NCBI GenBank assembly: GCA_903884505.1
Contig: CAISET010000022.1
Coordinates: 1-58,545 of the forward strand
DNA from: an uncultured Microcaldota archaeon
GTDB lineage: Archaea; Micrarchaeota; Micrarchaeia; Burarchaeales; Fermentimicrarchaeaceae
DNA: 58,545 bases
Direction of reading: 5' to 3'
Below are positions 1 through 8,184 of this stretch, piece by piece (the first letter of the stretch is position 1; each line of letters starts with the position of its first letter). The notes beneath the pieces are model-generated. The model saw only the letters and a list, made by a program, of their open reading frames with translations. It was not told the origin of the DNA and made no database searches. The position numbers and the translations under genes are program-made.

Positions 1-3000
1 GGACGTTGTAATACCAGCTGACGTTGAGCGTGCCGTTAAGCTCCACGGCACTGCTCTCGTCGAAGGTCGTGTTCAGCATCGTGGCGTTGCATGACAGCAG
101 GAAGGCTGAGTAGTTCGCCTCAGGTATTGTGGAGTTTGCAAGTGTGTTATTGTTGCATCCAATCAGCAGGTATGCGGGGGGCCCTGCTGCGGAAGCCAGC
201 CTGGTCGCGTTGGAGCCGAACCTGCTTCCCGCGGCCAGCCCGTTAATTCCGGTTGCGTACATGCCTCCGTTGAAGTAGGCACCGTATGCCATTCCGTTCT
301 CAGCGGATATGCCATTGGCTGCAAATCCGGAGATTGTGTTGTTTGCGCCGCCCAATATGGCAACGCCGGATGCATGACCTTCGCTGGCTATATTGCCGAA
401 GTTTGCCCCTTGGACAGTATTGCCGGGGCTGATTTCGAAAACAATCCCATAGGACGTATCATACGCTTCCACGCTCCCTGCCGAGAAGTTCACGATGGTG
501 TTGCCGACGGAGGCGAGGAGAACCGCCCCTGCGCTAATGAAGCTGTCGCCGTAGATTTCTTCGGCTGAGAAGTTTTCGATGCGGTTGCCGGAACCGCCCA
601 GTAAGCCGATGCCTTCTGCCTCGATACCGGCATCGATGCCGGCTACGTGGAAGTTGGATATGCGGTTTGAGCTTAACTCGTCTTCAGCAATCCCGATAAG
701 GCCCATGGCCCAGTCGGATGCACTCACCGCATCAGCCAGCAGGAAGCCGTTTATGGTGTTGTTCGTGCCGCTCATCAACACGCCCATGCTGGTGCCATCG
801 GAACCGATGAACTCCATTCCTGTTCTGTTGAAGTCGCTGTTCGTTACGTTGTCTAGGTAAAGGCCGACTGATTCCGAGCCGGACAATATCGGGCCGTAAA
901 ACGCCACGTTATTAATGAAGTGCAGCTGGTCCGAGCCCAATGCGTAAAGGCCGTAGGCGGATTCGCCAGACGCATACTCGCCGCCCACCGCACCCAGGTC
1001 CACATAGCTGTTGTTGAAGCTGTCCGCGTCGTAGAATGCAACCGCGTCCTGGCCTGCAATGACATCGCCGAAAGTCCCGACTACCAGGAAGATGGAACTT
1101 GACGAGTTGGCAGAGTGGATGAGGTAGGAGTTGCCATCCGTGCTGACCACGCTGCCGTAATCGTAGGGAGTGCGCGGCAGGGTTGCTGCGCTTACCGAAC
1201 GGGACCCTCCGGACATGTCTCCTTGGACGATGAACATGTATCCGTTGCCGTTCACGTCGTCTGCGGAAAGCAGCGTTGCCTCATCAGCTCCGATGACGGA
1301 ACCGTCAATGGCTATTTCCGCGAAGACGGAATCGTTCGAGCCATCGGTGATGATGCCGTAGGCGTTGCCCGTACTCGTGGTTATGTTGCCAAGGGTTATG
1401 TTGTCGAACAGGTCCCTGGTCGCGTTGGAGGCATCAATCCCGTAGACTGAGTAGAACGGAATCCCGATGTCCCCGATTGCAATGTCGGTGAATTCGGAGT
1501 CGTGGGTCCCTGACGCGTTTATGCCTGCAACCGCACCCGGAAGCATGGTGAAGCCGCTCATGTTGACCGATAGGCCGGGGTCAACGGTTACAAGCGGGTC
1601 CGACTCGGCGGCTTCGATGAGCACGCCATCCGGTGACTCGCCAATAAGGTTGACGGACTTGTTGATGTGGACGTTCTCATTGTAAGTGCCGTTGCAGACC
1701 ACTACCAGCCCGTTTTCTGGCGCAGCAGCAAGCGCCGCAGCGATGGTGGTGTAATAGTCGCCGGTTTCGCAGGCCGGGCCGGAGTTGTTCACGACCTTCA
1801 GGGACGAGAGGCTGAAGGAAAAGTTGAGGAGCGTGGAGTGGTTCATGGTGAATATGACCCAGTCGCTCGTGGCATCGCCCTTGCTGGCCATGACTGCATG
1901 CGGCGTGTAGGTGTTTCTGGAGTATGAGTTCATCTGGTATTCTTCGCCCACCTGCCATCCGATATAGCCATCCAAGCCGGTTTGCCCGATGAATATGGGG
2001 TTGTCAATACCGAAATGAGTGGATTCGTTCACCGTGACCTGGGCTTCTGGCACGGGCTCGCTGCCCATTATGCCGGATTTTTTGCTAAGGAGCGCCTCGA
2101 TGCGCTTTTCAATCAGCTGGACGTAGTAATTATTCTGCGTGTCCAATTCGCCTGCCTGTGCGGCGTCCTGGCTGCCTGCTTCGGGCTGCAGGCCAAGCCG
2201 AGTAATATTATGCTGCAGCTTGCTCTCGAAATTCTGTTTCCACTCCTGGGTGCGGCTTGAGGCCTGGCTGTTGCCGGAGGCGCCAGCCCAGGAGAAGGTG
2301 TTGGCGCTGAATTCCTCAGGCAGGGCTGCGCCCCGTATCAAGCCTCCGCCTTCCATCTGGTCCACGTATACGTTGTAATACCAGTCGACGACGAGCACGC
2401 TGAAGGTGTCACCATACTCAACGTTGCTCTCGTTGAATGTAGCGTTCAGCATTGTCTGGTCGCTGCTGCCTCCGAAGTAAACATCATCGCCGCCCACAAT
2501 CGTTGGCAGCGTCGAATTCGCAAAGATGTTGGCCGAACCGCCAGTCGCGTAGACCCCGTATGGCGTCCCGTCTGCAACAATGTTTTCGAAGCTTGCGCCA
2601 GTAACTGTGTTGTTAATGGAGTCCTCGAAGTATGCGCCGTATGCATTATCATCCTCGGAGGTTATGTTGCCGGTCGTGATTCCGTCTACGGTGTTTGCAC
2701 CTTTGCCGCCGCTGGATTCGAACTGCACGCCAAATGCCACATCATTATGCGATGTAATGTCGCCGATTGTCAGGTTGCGGACCAGGTTGGAAGTGGCATG
2801 GTCAAACAATACGCCCGCAGTAGTCGTGTTCGCGTCCTGGAAGCCTATGCGGACGTTTGAAATGTTGCTGTACGTAGTGTATGAGATGAGTACGCCAGAT
2901 ACGTTGCCTGTTGTTGACTGGAGCTCAGTGGCATTCACGTCGGAGATGATTTCGCTTTCTGCCTCGTATAAGTACACGGCCGAGCTCGTCAGCACGCCGG

Positions 3001-5080
3001 TGCCGGATATCTTTCCGAAGGATATGCTACTCACCGTGTTGCCGGAATTGCCATACCCGCTGTAAACGCCATAGGCGTATCCGTTGGGTGGCGAGCCCGT
3101 GACATTATCAAAAGTCAGGCCCGTGAAGTAGCTGTTTCCCGTATTCCAGTAGGCAAGGCCGTATGCGCTTCCGCTTCCTCCGGGGGCCACGATGTGGCCC
3201 AAGGTCATGCCGGTTATGTTGTCAGTATCGCCGTGGTCCCATCCGATGCCGTAAGCAGCCTGTGAACTCGCCGCTGCCGTGATGGTACCGATGCTGCCTC
3301 CGCTGACGGTGTTGTCCCCATCGGACGACACTTGGTATATCCCGAATGCGACTCCTCCGCCCGCATACACGCTGTCCGCAGTGAAGTTGCTCAGCACGTC
3401 GCTCTCAGTATTGACAAGGTAGGCGCCGTATGCGGACGAGCTTCCCCCGGAAACGTTGCCAACGCTGACGTTGAAGAACTTGTCATCAATGGAATTCGCA
3501 ATGTCCATTCCGTAGCCGCCGACCGTGCCGTTTATGTTGCCGGTGGTAATCTGGCTGAAGGTGTTGTGCGACTTGTCGCTTATTTCTATCCCGAATGCAT
3601 ACTGGCTTGCGTTGATGTCGCCGCAGGTTGCCCCGGTCACGTTGTTGTATTCGGCTGAAGTCCACAGGTATATGAATTTGGCTTCGCCGTCATTCGCTGC
3701 GAGATTGCCCGCGGTAAGCGACTGAATCGTGTTGTAGTCTGAGGAATCTATTTCCATGCCGGTGGCTGAAGTGCCCGTGATGTTGTTGAACTGGATTGCA
3801 GTGAAGTTGTTGTAGTTCGCGCCGTCCAGCACGATGCCTTTTGCATCCGTGTTTATTCCGGCCACGTCCTCAAAGGTTATGTCATTGAAAGTATTGTTAT
3901 TGGCAGGGCCGTTGAGATATATGCCGTATGCGCTCGGTGAATCGTCGGAGGTTATGTTTCCGCCGCTTATTCCGCTGAAGTGGTTGTCGGACGCGTTGGT
4001 GAGGTAAATCCCGTATGCGTTGTTGCCGCTGCTCGCGTATATGTTATTCATCAAAATGTCGGATATGGCCGCATTGTTTGTGGTGTCGACGTATATCCCG
4101 TGCACAAAGGAGCCATGCGACAGGTCCCCCTCTACGGATATGTTGCTTACAGCCACGTGGTCTGTGCGTTCCAAGTCTAGGATGCGATAATCGCCTGGGG
4201 AGAGGGAGATTGTAAGGTTAGACACGCTGGTGTAGTTTGCGTCGTGGATGTAGAACGTGCCGGTAATCACCCCGGCGCGGGACTCGCCGATGATGTTGAC
4301 TTCCTTGTCTATCGCGATGGATTCGTCATAGGTGCCATTGCAGACTATTATATGGTCCCCGTTCGAGCCGTTTGCTGCACTAACTGCGCCCGTAATGGTA
4401 TTGAAGTAGCCGCCGCCATTTGCTGCTGTGCAGGCAGGGCTTGTCTTGTTCACGACGAACGTATCGAAACCGCAGGATTGGACCCACCTGCAGCTGTCGC
4501 GGCCGTCGCAGGTGTTTCCGCCGTCCGTGTTAGATGACGAGTCGGAGCAGAGGAAATCGTATATGTTATTGCCAGTTATTGTGTTGCCGGTGAAGTTGTT
4601 GTTGGTGCTCGAAGACTCCAGCATAATGCCGTCATCGTTCGAGGTCGCGTTGTTGTTTTCCACCGTGTTGCCTGTCGCGGCATGCAGCAAAATGCCGATG
4701 CTCGACGAACTGATGTTGTTACCTGTTACATTGTTGCCTGTCGCGCCCCACAGTTCGATGCTGTCATAATAGCTGCCCATATCGCAGTTCCTCACCGTGC
4801 TCCCGGCGGAGGCCATTTGAACAGCCATACCCAAGCTTCCCGGGCCAGTTATGCTATGGCCCTGGCAGTCCAGCACCACGTTATTCGCAGTGATGGCTAT
4901 GCAGGTGGAGGCGTCGCCCGAGGTCAGGCCGCTGGCGTTGATGGTGTAGGTGCCGGGCACGTCCAGGGTGCAGCCGCAGGCGCCCACTTCCCAGCCCGGG
5001 GCGCAGGCCGGAGGGTCAATTGCGCTCACTAACGCTGCGAACATTACGGCTGCGAAGACGATTGATAGTACGTTTTTCAT
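1..5080 (-). CDS. Giant secreted right-handed beta-helix protein, partial (C-terminus beyond left edge)
   Basis: The frame is open from the ATG at 5080 to position 1, so at least 1693 codons are present and the stop lies outside the window. I checked the frame at 5080, 2383, 2038 and 58. It begins with a Sec signal peptide (MKNVLSIVFAAVMFAALVSA), then a Cys-containing first strand and NosD/pectate-lyase-like repeats rich in Asn, Gly and Ser (patterns such as NNIxGN). At about 2340-2450 the array ends in a WYYNVYVDQ block followed by a roughly 150-residue spacer. A second array then starts with a VVCNGTYNENV segment and ends near position 20 with another WYYNV block. The protein is therefore a tandem of at least two helix-plus-WYYNV units. 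It probably acts outside the cell as an adhesin or S-layer-associated protein. Many NxS/T sequons suggest N-glycosylation. Substrate and exact role are unknown. Confidence 0.85.
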   Translation of the reverse strand, partial: MKNVLSIVFAAVMFAALVSAIDPPACAPGWEVGACGCTLDVPGTYTINASGLTSGDASTCIAITANNVVLDCQGHSITGPGSLGMAVQMASAGSTVRNCDMGSYYDSIELWGATGNNVTGNNISSSSIGILLHAATGNTVENNNATSNDDGIMLESSSTNNNFTGNTITGNNIYDFLCSDSSSNTDGGNTCDGRDSCRWVQSCGFDTFVVNKTSPACTAANGGGYFNTITGAVSAANGSNGDHIIVCNGTYDESIAIDKEVNIIGESRAGVITGTFYIHDANYTSVSNLTISLSPGDYRILDLERTDHVAVSNISVEGDLSHGSFVHGIYVDTTNNAAISDILMNNIYASSGNNAYGIYLTNASDNHFSGISGGNITSDDSPSAYGIYLNGPANNNTFNDITFEDVAGINTDAKGIVLDGANYNNFTAIQFNNITGTSATGMEIDSSDYNTIQSLTAGNLAANDGEAKFIYLWTSAEYNNVTGATCGDINASQYAFGIEISDKSHNTFSQITTGNINGTVGGYGMDIANSIDDKFFNVSVGNVSGGSSSAYGAYLVNTESDVLSNFTADSVYAGGGVAFGIYQVSSDGDNTVSGGSIGTITAAASSQAAYGIGWDHGDTDNITGMTLGHIVAPGGSGSAYGLAYWNTGNSYFTGLTFDNVTGSPPNGYAYGVYSGYGNSGNTVSSISFGKISGTGVLTSSAVYLYEAESEIISDVNATELQSTTGNVSGVLISYTTYSNISNVRIGFQDANTTTAGVLFDHATSNLVRNLTIGDITSHNDVAFGVQFESSGGKGANTVDGITTGNITSEDDNAYGAYFEDSINNTVTGASFENIVADGTPYGVYATGGSANIFANSTLPTIVGGDDVYFGGSSDQTMLNATFNESNVEYGDTFSVLVVDWYYNVYVDQMEGGGLIRGAALPEEFSANTFSWAGASGNSQASSRTQEWKQNFESKLQHNITRLGLQPEAGSQDAAQAGELDTQNNYYVQLIEKRIEALLSKKSGIMGSEPVPEAQVTVNESTHFGIDNPIFIGQTGLDGYIGWQVGEEYQMNSYSRNTYTPHAVMASKGDATSDWVIFTMNHSTLLNFSFSLSSLKVVNNSGPACETGDYYTTIAAALAAAPENGLVVVCNGTYNENVHINKSVNLIGESPDGVLIEAAESDPLVTVDPGLSVNMSGFTMLPGAVAGINASGTHDSEFTDIAIGDIGIPFYSVYGIDASNATRDLFDNITLGNITTSTGNAYGIITDGSNDSVFAEIAIDGSVIGADEATLLSADDVNGNGYMFIVQGDMSGGSRSVSAATLPRTPYDYGSVVSTDGNSYLIHSANSSSSIFLVVGTFGDVIAGQDAVAFYDADSFNNSYVDLGAVGGEYASGESAYGLYALGSDQLHFINNVAFYGPILSGSESVGLYLDNVTNSDFNRTGMEFIGSDGTSMGVLMSGTNNTINGFLLADAVSASDWAMGLIGIAEDELSSNRISNFHVAGIDAGIEAEGIGLLGGSGNRIENFSAEEIYGDSFISAGAVLLASVGNTIVNFSAGSVEAYDTSYGIVFEISPGNTVQGANFGNIASEGHASGVAILGGANNTISGFAANGISAENGMAYGAYFNGGMYATGINGLAAGSRFGSNATRLASAAGPPAYLLIGCNNNTLANSTIPEANYSAFLLSCNATMLNTTFDESSAVELNGTLNVSWYYNV

Positions 5081-5120
5081 CGGAACACACCCCGAAACTG
5101 CGGAGGGATTTGGACGGGGA

Positions 5121-5130
5121 TTATAAATAT
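5121..5130 (-). promoter_or_regulatory. TATA box of the left beta-helix gene
   Basis: On the minus strand this reads ATATTTATAA, 41-50 nt upstream of the ATG at 5080. A GGGGTGTG stretch about 5 nt before the start could be its ribosome binding site. Confidence 0.55.
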
Positions 5131-5165
5131 TGCTTTCGGCGAGGAGGGGTCAGCGGGGGAATCAG

Positions 5166-5264
5166 GAGGAGCGTGGATCGGCAACGAACGTTGCCGACAT
5201 TTCGCCGGGAGGCGAATTTGACTGAAGGGGGCCGTCGCAACTGCGCAACACCCGAAGGTGTTGC
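5166..5264. other. Multi-hairpin structured element, copy 1
   Basis: GAGGAGCG at 5166-5173 is followed by three hairpins: 5178-5185/5190-5197 (8 bp, loop GAAC), 5201-5206/5211-5216 (6 bp, loop GGGA) and 5245-5252/5257-5264 (8 bp, loop CGAA). The first two hairpins, their 3-nt spacing and the GAGGAGCG lead recur at 43291-43342 with compensatory changes in the stems. The element lies between the divergent promoters of the beta-helix gene and ftsZ. It could be a structured RNA or a mobile palindromic repeat. Confidence 0.6.
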
Positions 5265-5299
5265 GGGAGACGCACATCCCTGCGGTTTCGTTGAAAAGG

Positions 5300-5306
5300 T
5301 TTATAT
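5300..5306 (+). promoter_or_regulatory. TATA box of ftsZ
   Basis: TTTATAT lies about 47-53 nt before the chosen ftsZ start. The same TTTATATGG form precedes the MoxR gene at 21740. Confidence 0.6.
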
Positions 5307-5352
5307 GGGAAGCGTGAGATTTCTGCCCATCAAGTTTATGGAGATGGTTTTG

Positions 5353-6408
5353 ATGGACTCTCTAGTGAAGGACGCATTGGTGCACAAGGCTGATGAGACG
5401 AAGCAGGAGCTTTTTGAGACGCCGAGAATCGTGGTTGCGGGTGTTGGCGGCGCGGGCTGCAACACCGTGAACAGGCTTGCGCGCGTCGGGATAAGGGGCG
5501 CGGAGCTTATTGCATTCAACACGGACAAGAAGCATCTGAACATCATTTCCGAGTCCGCGAAGAGACTGCTCATAGGCGGAACGCTGACGAGGGGATTGGG
5601 CGCGGGAGGATTCCCTGAAGTGGCGATGAAGGCCGCTGAGGCAAGCAGGGGTGAGATTGAGAAGATGCTGCAGGGAGTGGACTTGCTGTTCATCGCTGCG
5701 GGGATGGGAGGCGGGACAGGGACCGGCGCTTCGCCCGTGATTGCGGATGTGGCGAAGAAGCAGGGGGCAATCGTTGTTTCCATGGTATCCTACCCGTTCG
5801 TGCTTGAGAGGAACAGGATGAAGATTGCGGACGAGGGGCTCGAGCAGCTGAGGAAGAGCTCGGATACAGTAGTAGTAATAGACAACAACAGGCTGGTGGC
5901 GCTTGTCCCCAACCTCCCAATAGACCAGGCGTTCTCAGTCGCTGATGAGATTACGGCGAGGGCGGTCAGGGGGATTACGGAGACTATTACTACCTCATCG
6001 CTCATCAACCTCGACTTTGCCGACGTCCGCTCGATTATGAGGGGCGGAGGCGTCTCCATGATTGCAGTCGGGGAGGCGAAGGGGAGCAACAGGGTGCACG
6101 ATGTGGCGAAGAACACGCTGAACCAGAGGCTCCTCGATGTGGACTACTCCGGGGCGAGCGGGCTGCTCATCCACCTTACGGGCGGGCCGGACATGACGCT
6201 CGGGGAGGCGAACGAGATTGGCGAGCTGATTTCGCAGAACGTCGCCTCGAACGCCAACGTCATCTGGGGCGCGAGGATGGATCCTGCCTATGAAGGGAGG
6301 ATTGAGGCGATTGCCATATTCACGGGAATAAAGTCGCCTTACATAGTCGGGAAGACGAGCTTCGAGACCTCACCCAAGAAGAAAGGATTCGTGCTTGATG
6401 AGATATAG
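5353..6408 (+). CDS. ftsZ: Cell division protein FtsZ
   Basis: Tubulin-family GTPase that polymerises at mid-cell to form the division ring. The nucleotide-binding loop GGGTGTG is at about residues 119-125, the first glycine loop is VAGVGGAGCNTVNRL near residue 28, and the T7 catalytic loop NLDFAD is near residue 219. At 351 aa it has normal core length with a short C-terminal tail (KTSFETSPKKKGF). The frame is open much further upstream, but that part is composed of the hairpin element and promoter. The ATG at 5353 has a GGAGATGG ribosome-binding-like stretch 5 nt before it; ATGs at 5338 and 5344 are alternatives. It stands alone with its own promoter. Confidence 0.95.
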   Translation: MDSLVKDALVHKADETKQELFETPRIVVAGVGGAGCNTVNRLARVGIRGAELIAFNTDKKHLNIISESAKRLLIGGTLTRGLGAGGFPEVAMKAAEASRGEIEKMLQGVDLLFIAAGMGGGTGTGASPVIADVAKKQGAIVVSMVSYPFVLERNRMKIADEGLEQLRKSSDTVVVIDNNRLVALVPNLPIDQAFSVADEITARAVRGITETITTSSLINLDFADVRSIMRGGGVSMIAVGEAKGSNRVHDVAKNTLNQRLLDVDYSGASGLLIHLTGGPDMTLGEANEIGELISQNVASNANVIWGARMDPAYEGRIEAIAIFTGIKSPYIVGKTSFETSPKKKGFVLDEI

Positions 6409-6442
6409 CGGAGTTCCAGGAGTCCGGGCGTGCGACCCACCT

Positions 6443-6471
6443 ATTTTTATTTCTTATTGTACATATATGTA
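6443..6471 (+). promoter_or_regulatory. Promoter and palindromic operator of the toxin-antitoxin pair
   Basis: A T-rich TATA-like stretch (6443-6450) is followed by the perfect 12-bp palindrome TACATATATGTA at 6460-6471, just before the start at 6484. A palindrome between TATA box and start is where an autoregulating antitoxin would bind. The T-run here may also end ftsZ transcription. Confidence 0.45.
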
Positions 6472-6483
6472 TAAGTGGTCTTT

Positions 6484-6759
6484 ATGGCAAGGCAAGCCCA
6501 GATAAGCCTCGCCCGCAACCCCACGCTGGAGAGCGTCCTGATGGTGGAGGGGGCGATTCGCGAGCATGGCGGGGAGATGGGGAAATACCAGGTTTGGAAG
6601 AATCTTCCCCGCAAGATGTCCTACCAGACCTTCCAGGTGATTGTCGACTACCTTCTCCATTCGGGCAAGATAGTCGTGGACAGGAAGGGGAAGCTGGTCT
6701 GGATATGGAACCCCGGGCTGGCCGCAAAGCTGCAGAAACAGATGGTTGTGATGCGGTGA
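6484..6759 (+). CDS. Small winged-helix protein, probable antitoxin
   Basis: A 91-aa basic protein whose middle part (GKYQVWKNLPRKMSYQTFQ, then IVDYLLHSGKIVVDRKG) looks like a winged-helix DNA-binding fold with a beta-hairpin wing. The ATG at 6484 is preferred over a GTG at 6475. Its stop overlaps the next start (GTGA), so the two genes are translationally coupled. The partner resembles RelE-type toxins and a palindrome precedes this gene. I infer an antitoxin that represses its own operon; this rests on context, not on a recognised family match. Confidence 0.6.
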   Translation: MARQAQISLARNPTLESVLMVEGAIREHGGEMGKYQVWKNLPRKMSYQTFQVIVDYLLHSGKIVVDRKGKLVWIWNPGLAAKLQKQMVVMR

Positions 6760-7100
6760 AGCCGGTCATAGTCGGATTTTGGGATGCCCGCACGAAGAGG
6801 GCATATGATGCGCTGAAGAAAGGGAGGACCGAGGACCGCGAGCTGGCACGCTGCATCGACTGCGCGCTTGATGAACTGAAAAAGAACCCGTTTTGCGGGA
6901 TTCAAATCCAGAAAAGGCTGATACCAAAAGGCTACAAGAAACGCTTTGATGGGCTTGACAACTTGTGGAAGTATGACTTGCCGGATGCCTGGCGGCTCGT
7001 CTATACTGTTGTGGGGAAGGAGGTGCACATCCTGGCGGTTGTGCTGGAGTGGATGAGCCACAAGGAGTATGAGCGCAGGTTCGGTTATAAGCCCGGATAG
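6756..7100 (+). CDS. RelE/ParE-superfamily toxin-like protein
   Basis: From the GTG at 6756, which overlaps the upstream TGA, the protein has 114 aa. It has the layout of small RelE-type RNases: an N-terminal helix pair (RTKRAYDALKKG, ARCIDCALDELKKNPF), then strands with basic residues (GIQIQKRLIPKGYKKRF, LWKYDLPDAWRLVYTV) and a last strand before KEYERRFGY. The segment LPDAWRLVYTV matches the typical RelE core strand. Family members cleave mRNA on the ribosome and are neutralised by the adjacent antitoxin. Activity here is inferred. Confidence 0.7.
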   Translation: MKPVIVGFWDARTKRAYDALKKGRTEDRELARCIDCALDELKKNPFCGIQIQKRLIPKGYKKRFDGLDNLWKYDLPDAWRLVYTVVGKEVHILAVVLEWMSHKEYERRFGYKPG

Positions 7101-7112
7101 TCGGCATTGAAT

Positions 7113-7160
7113 AAGTTTTTCTCCTCTTTTCCCCATTTTTATTTGATTTTTTTGGGTTTT
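7113..7160 (+). terminator. T-rich transcription terminator
   Basis: Several T-runs (gtttttctcctctttt, catttttatttgattttttt) follow the RelE-like gene without a hairpin, the usual form of an archaeal terminator. Confidence 0.55.
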
Positions 7161-7162
7161 GC

Positions 7163-7170
7163 TTTATATT
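7163..7170 (+). promoter_or_regulatory. TATA box of the 7204 gene
   Basis: TTTATATT lies 34-41 nt before the ATG at 7204; the SD GGGGTGA sits at 7193-7199. Confidence 0.55.
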
Positions 7171-7203
7171 CTACCTAAACTAAAAAAGAGGCGGGGTGAA
7201 AGC

Positions 7204-8184
7204 ATGGTCGTTCACGATAAGAGTATTGCTATTAAGACGAGAGAGGATGTGGACAGGATTAAGAAGGAGGGCGGATGCGGCCCGGACAAAATCCCACTGA
7301 GGATGGCTGACAGCAATGATGACAGGGTAGCCCGCGACACGCAGAAGAATGAGCCAATGCCCCAGAAGCAGATAGACCCCAAAAACCAGATTACTGATTT
7401 CACGTCCCGAAAGAAGCCTCCGCACGCAGAGACTTCGGCGGACGCATTCGATAAGGATAATGCGGACAGCACAAAGGGAAATCCGCCGGTCGAGCAAAAG
7501 CCTTCGTTCCCGGCCATTGAGAAGGGCGACCTTGTGAGGAGGCCAAAGGTCCCCCGCGGAAATAGCTCGGCGGACATATTCGATGAGACTAATGCGAAGA
7601 GCGCCGCTGGGAGCACGCCTGAGCCGCTCTCCACCTTTTTCCCGTATGCAGGCAAGGCGAGGAAGCCCGCGCCCGGGCCGCGCGGCGGAATGGGAAGGCC
7701 GGAGGACCGGATTAATGCGGAGAACGTTGTCGAGGCGGCGAAGGAGGCAGACGGGAAGACGCTGCTCGAGGTGATGGGCGAGTACAACAGCGGCAGGTAT
7801 GCGGTTGACCTTCTTTCACTCCAGCAGTGCTGCGCGGACCTTGAGAAGGCGAAAGTTTCCATGCCTGAGATTGAGGCTGCGATAAAGGCGCACGAGGAGA
7901 AGATAGGCAGCCCCGAGTTCTACGTGACAAGGATAATGCCTGAGATTGCGCGCGCATGCGCGGGCAAGGAGAATGCGAACGGCCGCTTCTGGCAGATTAA
8001 TGAGCAGGTGCTCGATTATCTTGCGGCTGTAAAGGAGAAGATGAGCCCCGAAGATGCAGTCTCGCGGAGCTGCCACCAGGTGCCCGACCTCGTGAAGAAG
8101 TCGGGCGGTGACCCCGAGGCGCTGGCGCAGAGCTTCCAGAGCTCGCTCGGGTTAATCGAGTCCTACAAGGGCGCGAAGGTCTAG
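7204..8184 (+). CDS. Hypothetical protein with disordered N-terminal half
   Basis: A 326-aa soluble protein I do not recognise. The ATG at 7204 has a good SD (GGGGTGA) and TATA box. Roughly residues 1-175 are charged, Pro/Ser/Lys rich and probably disordered. They contain two copies of a short motif, SADAFDKDNADS and SADIFDETNAKS, about 40 residues apart. The second half is helical (EAAKEADGKTLLEVMGEY, DLEKAKVSMPEIEAAIKAHEEKI, PEDAVSRSCHQVPDLVKK). No signal peptide or membrane segment is seen. It could be a scaffold or regulatory protein. It converges with the site-2 protease gene, overlapping it by 4 nt. Confidence 0.7.
   Translation: MVVHDKSIAIKTREDVDRIKKEGGCGPDKIPLRMADSNDDRVARDTQKNEPMPQKQIDPKNQITDFTSRKKPPHAETSADAFDKDNADSTKGNPPVEQKPSFPAIEKGDLVRRPKVPRGNSSADIFDETNAKSAAGSTPEPLSTFFPYAGKARKPAPGPRGGMGRPEDRINAENVVEAAKEADGKTLLEVMGEYNSGRYAVDLLSLQQCCADLEKAKVSMPEIEAAIKAHEEKIGSPEFYVTRIMPEIARACAGKENANGRFWQINEQVLDYLAAVKEKMSPEDAVSRSCHQVPDLVKKSGGDPEALAQSFQSSLGLIESYKGAKV

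Noticed and set aside
5020-5352. 111-residue N-terminal extension of FtsZ
   Set aside because: The segment is Arg-rich, covers the hairpin element and TATA box, and has no homology to FtsZ; a normal start lies at 5353.
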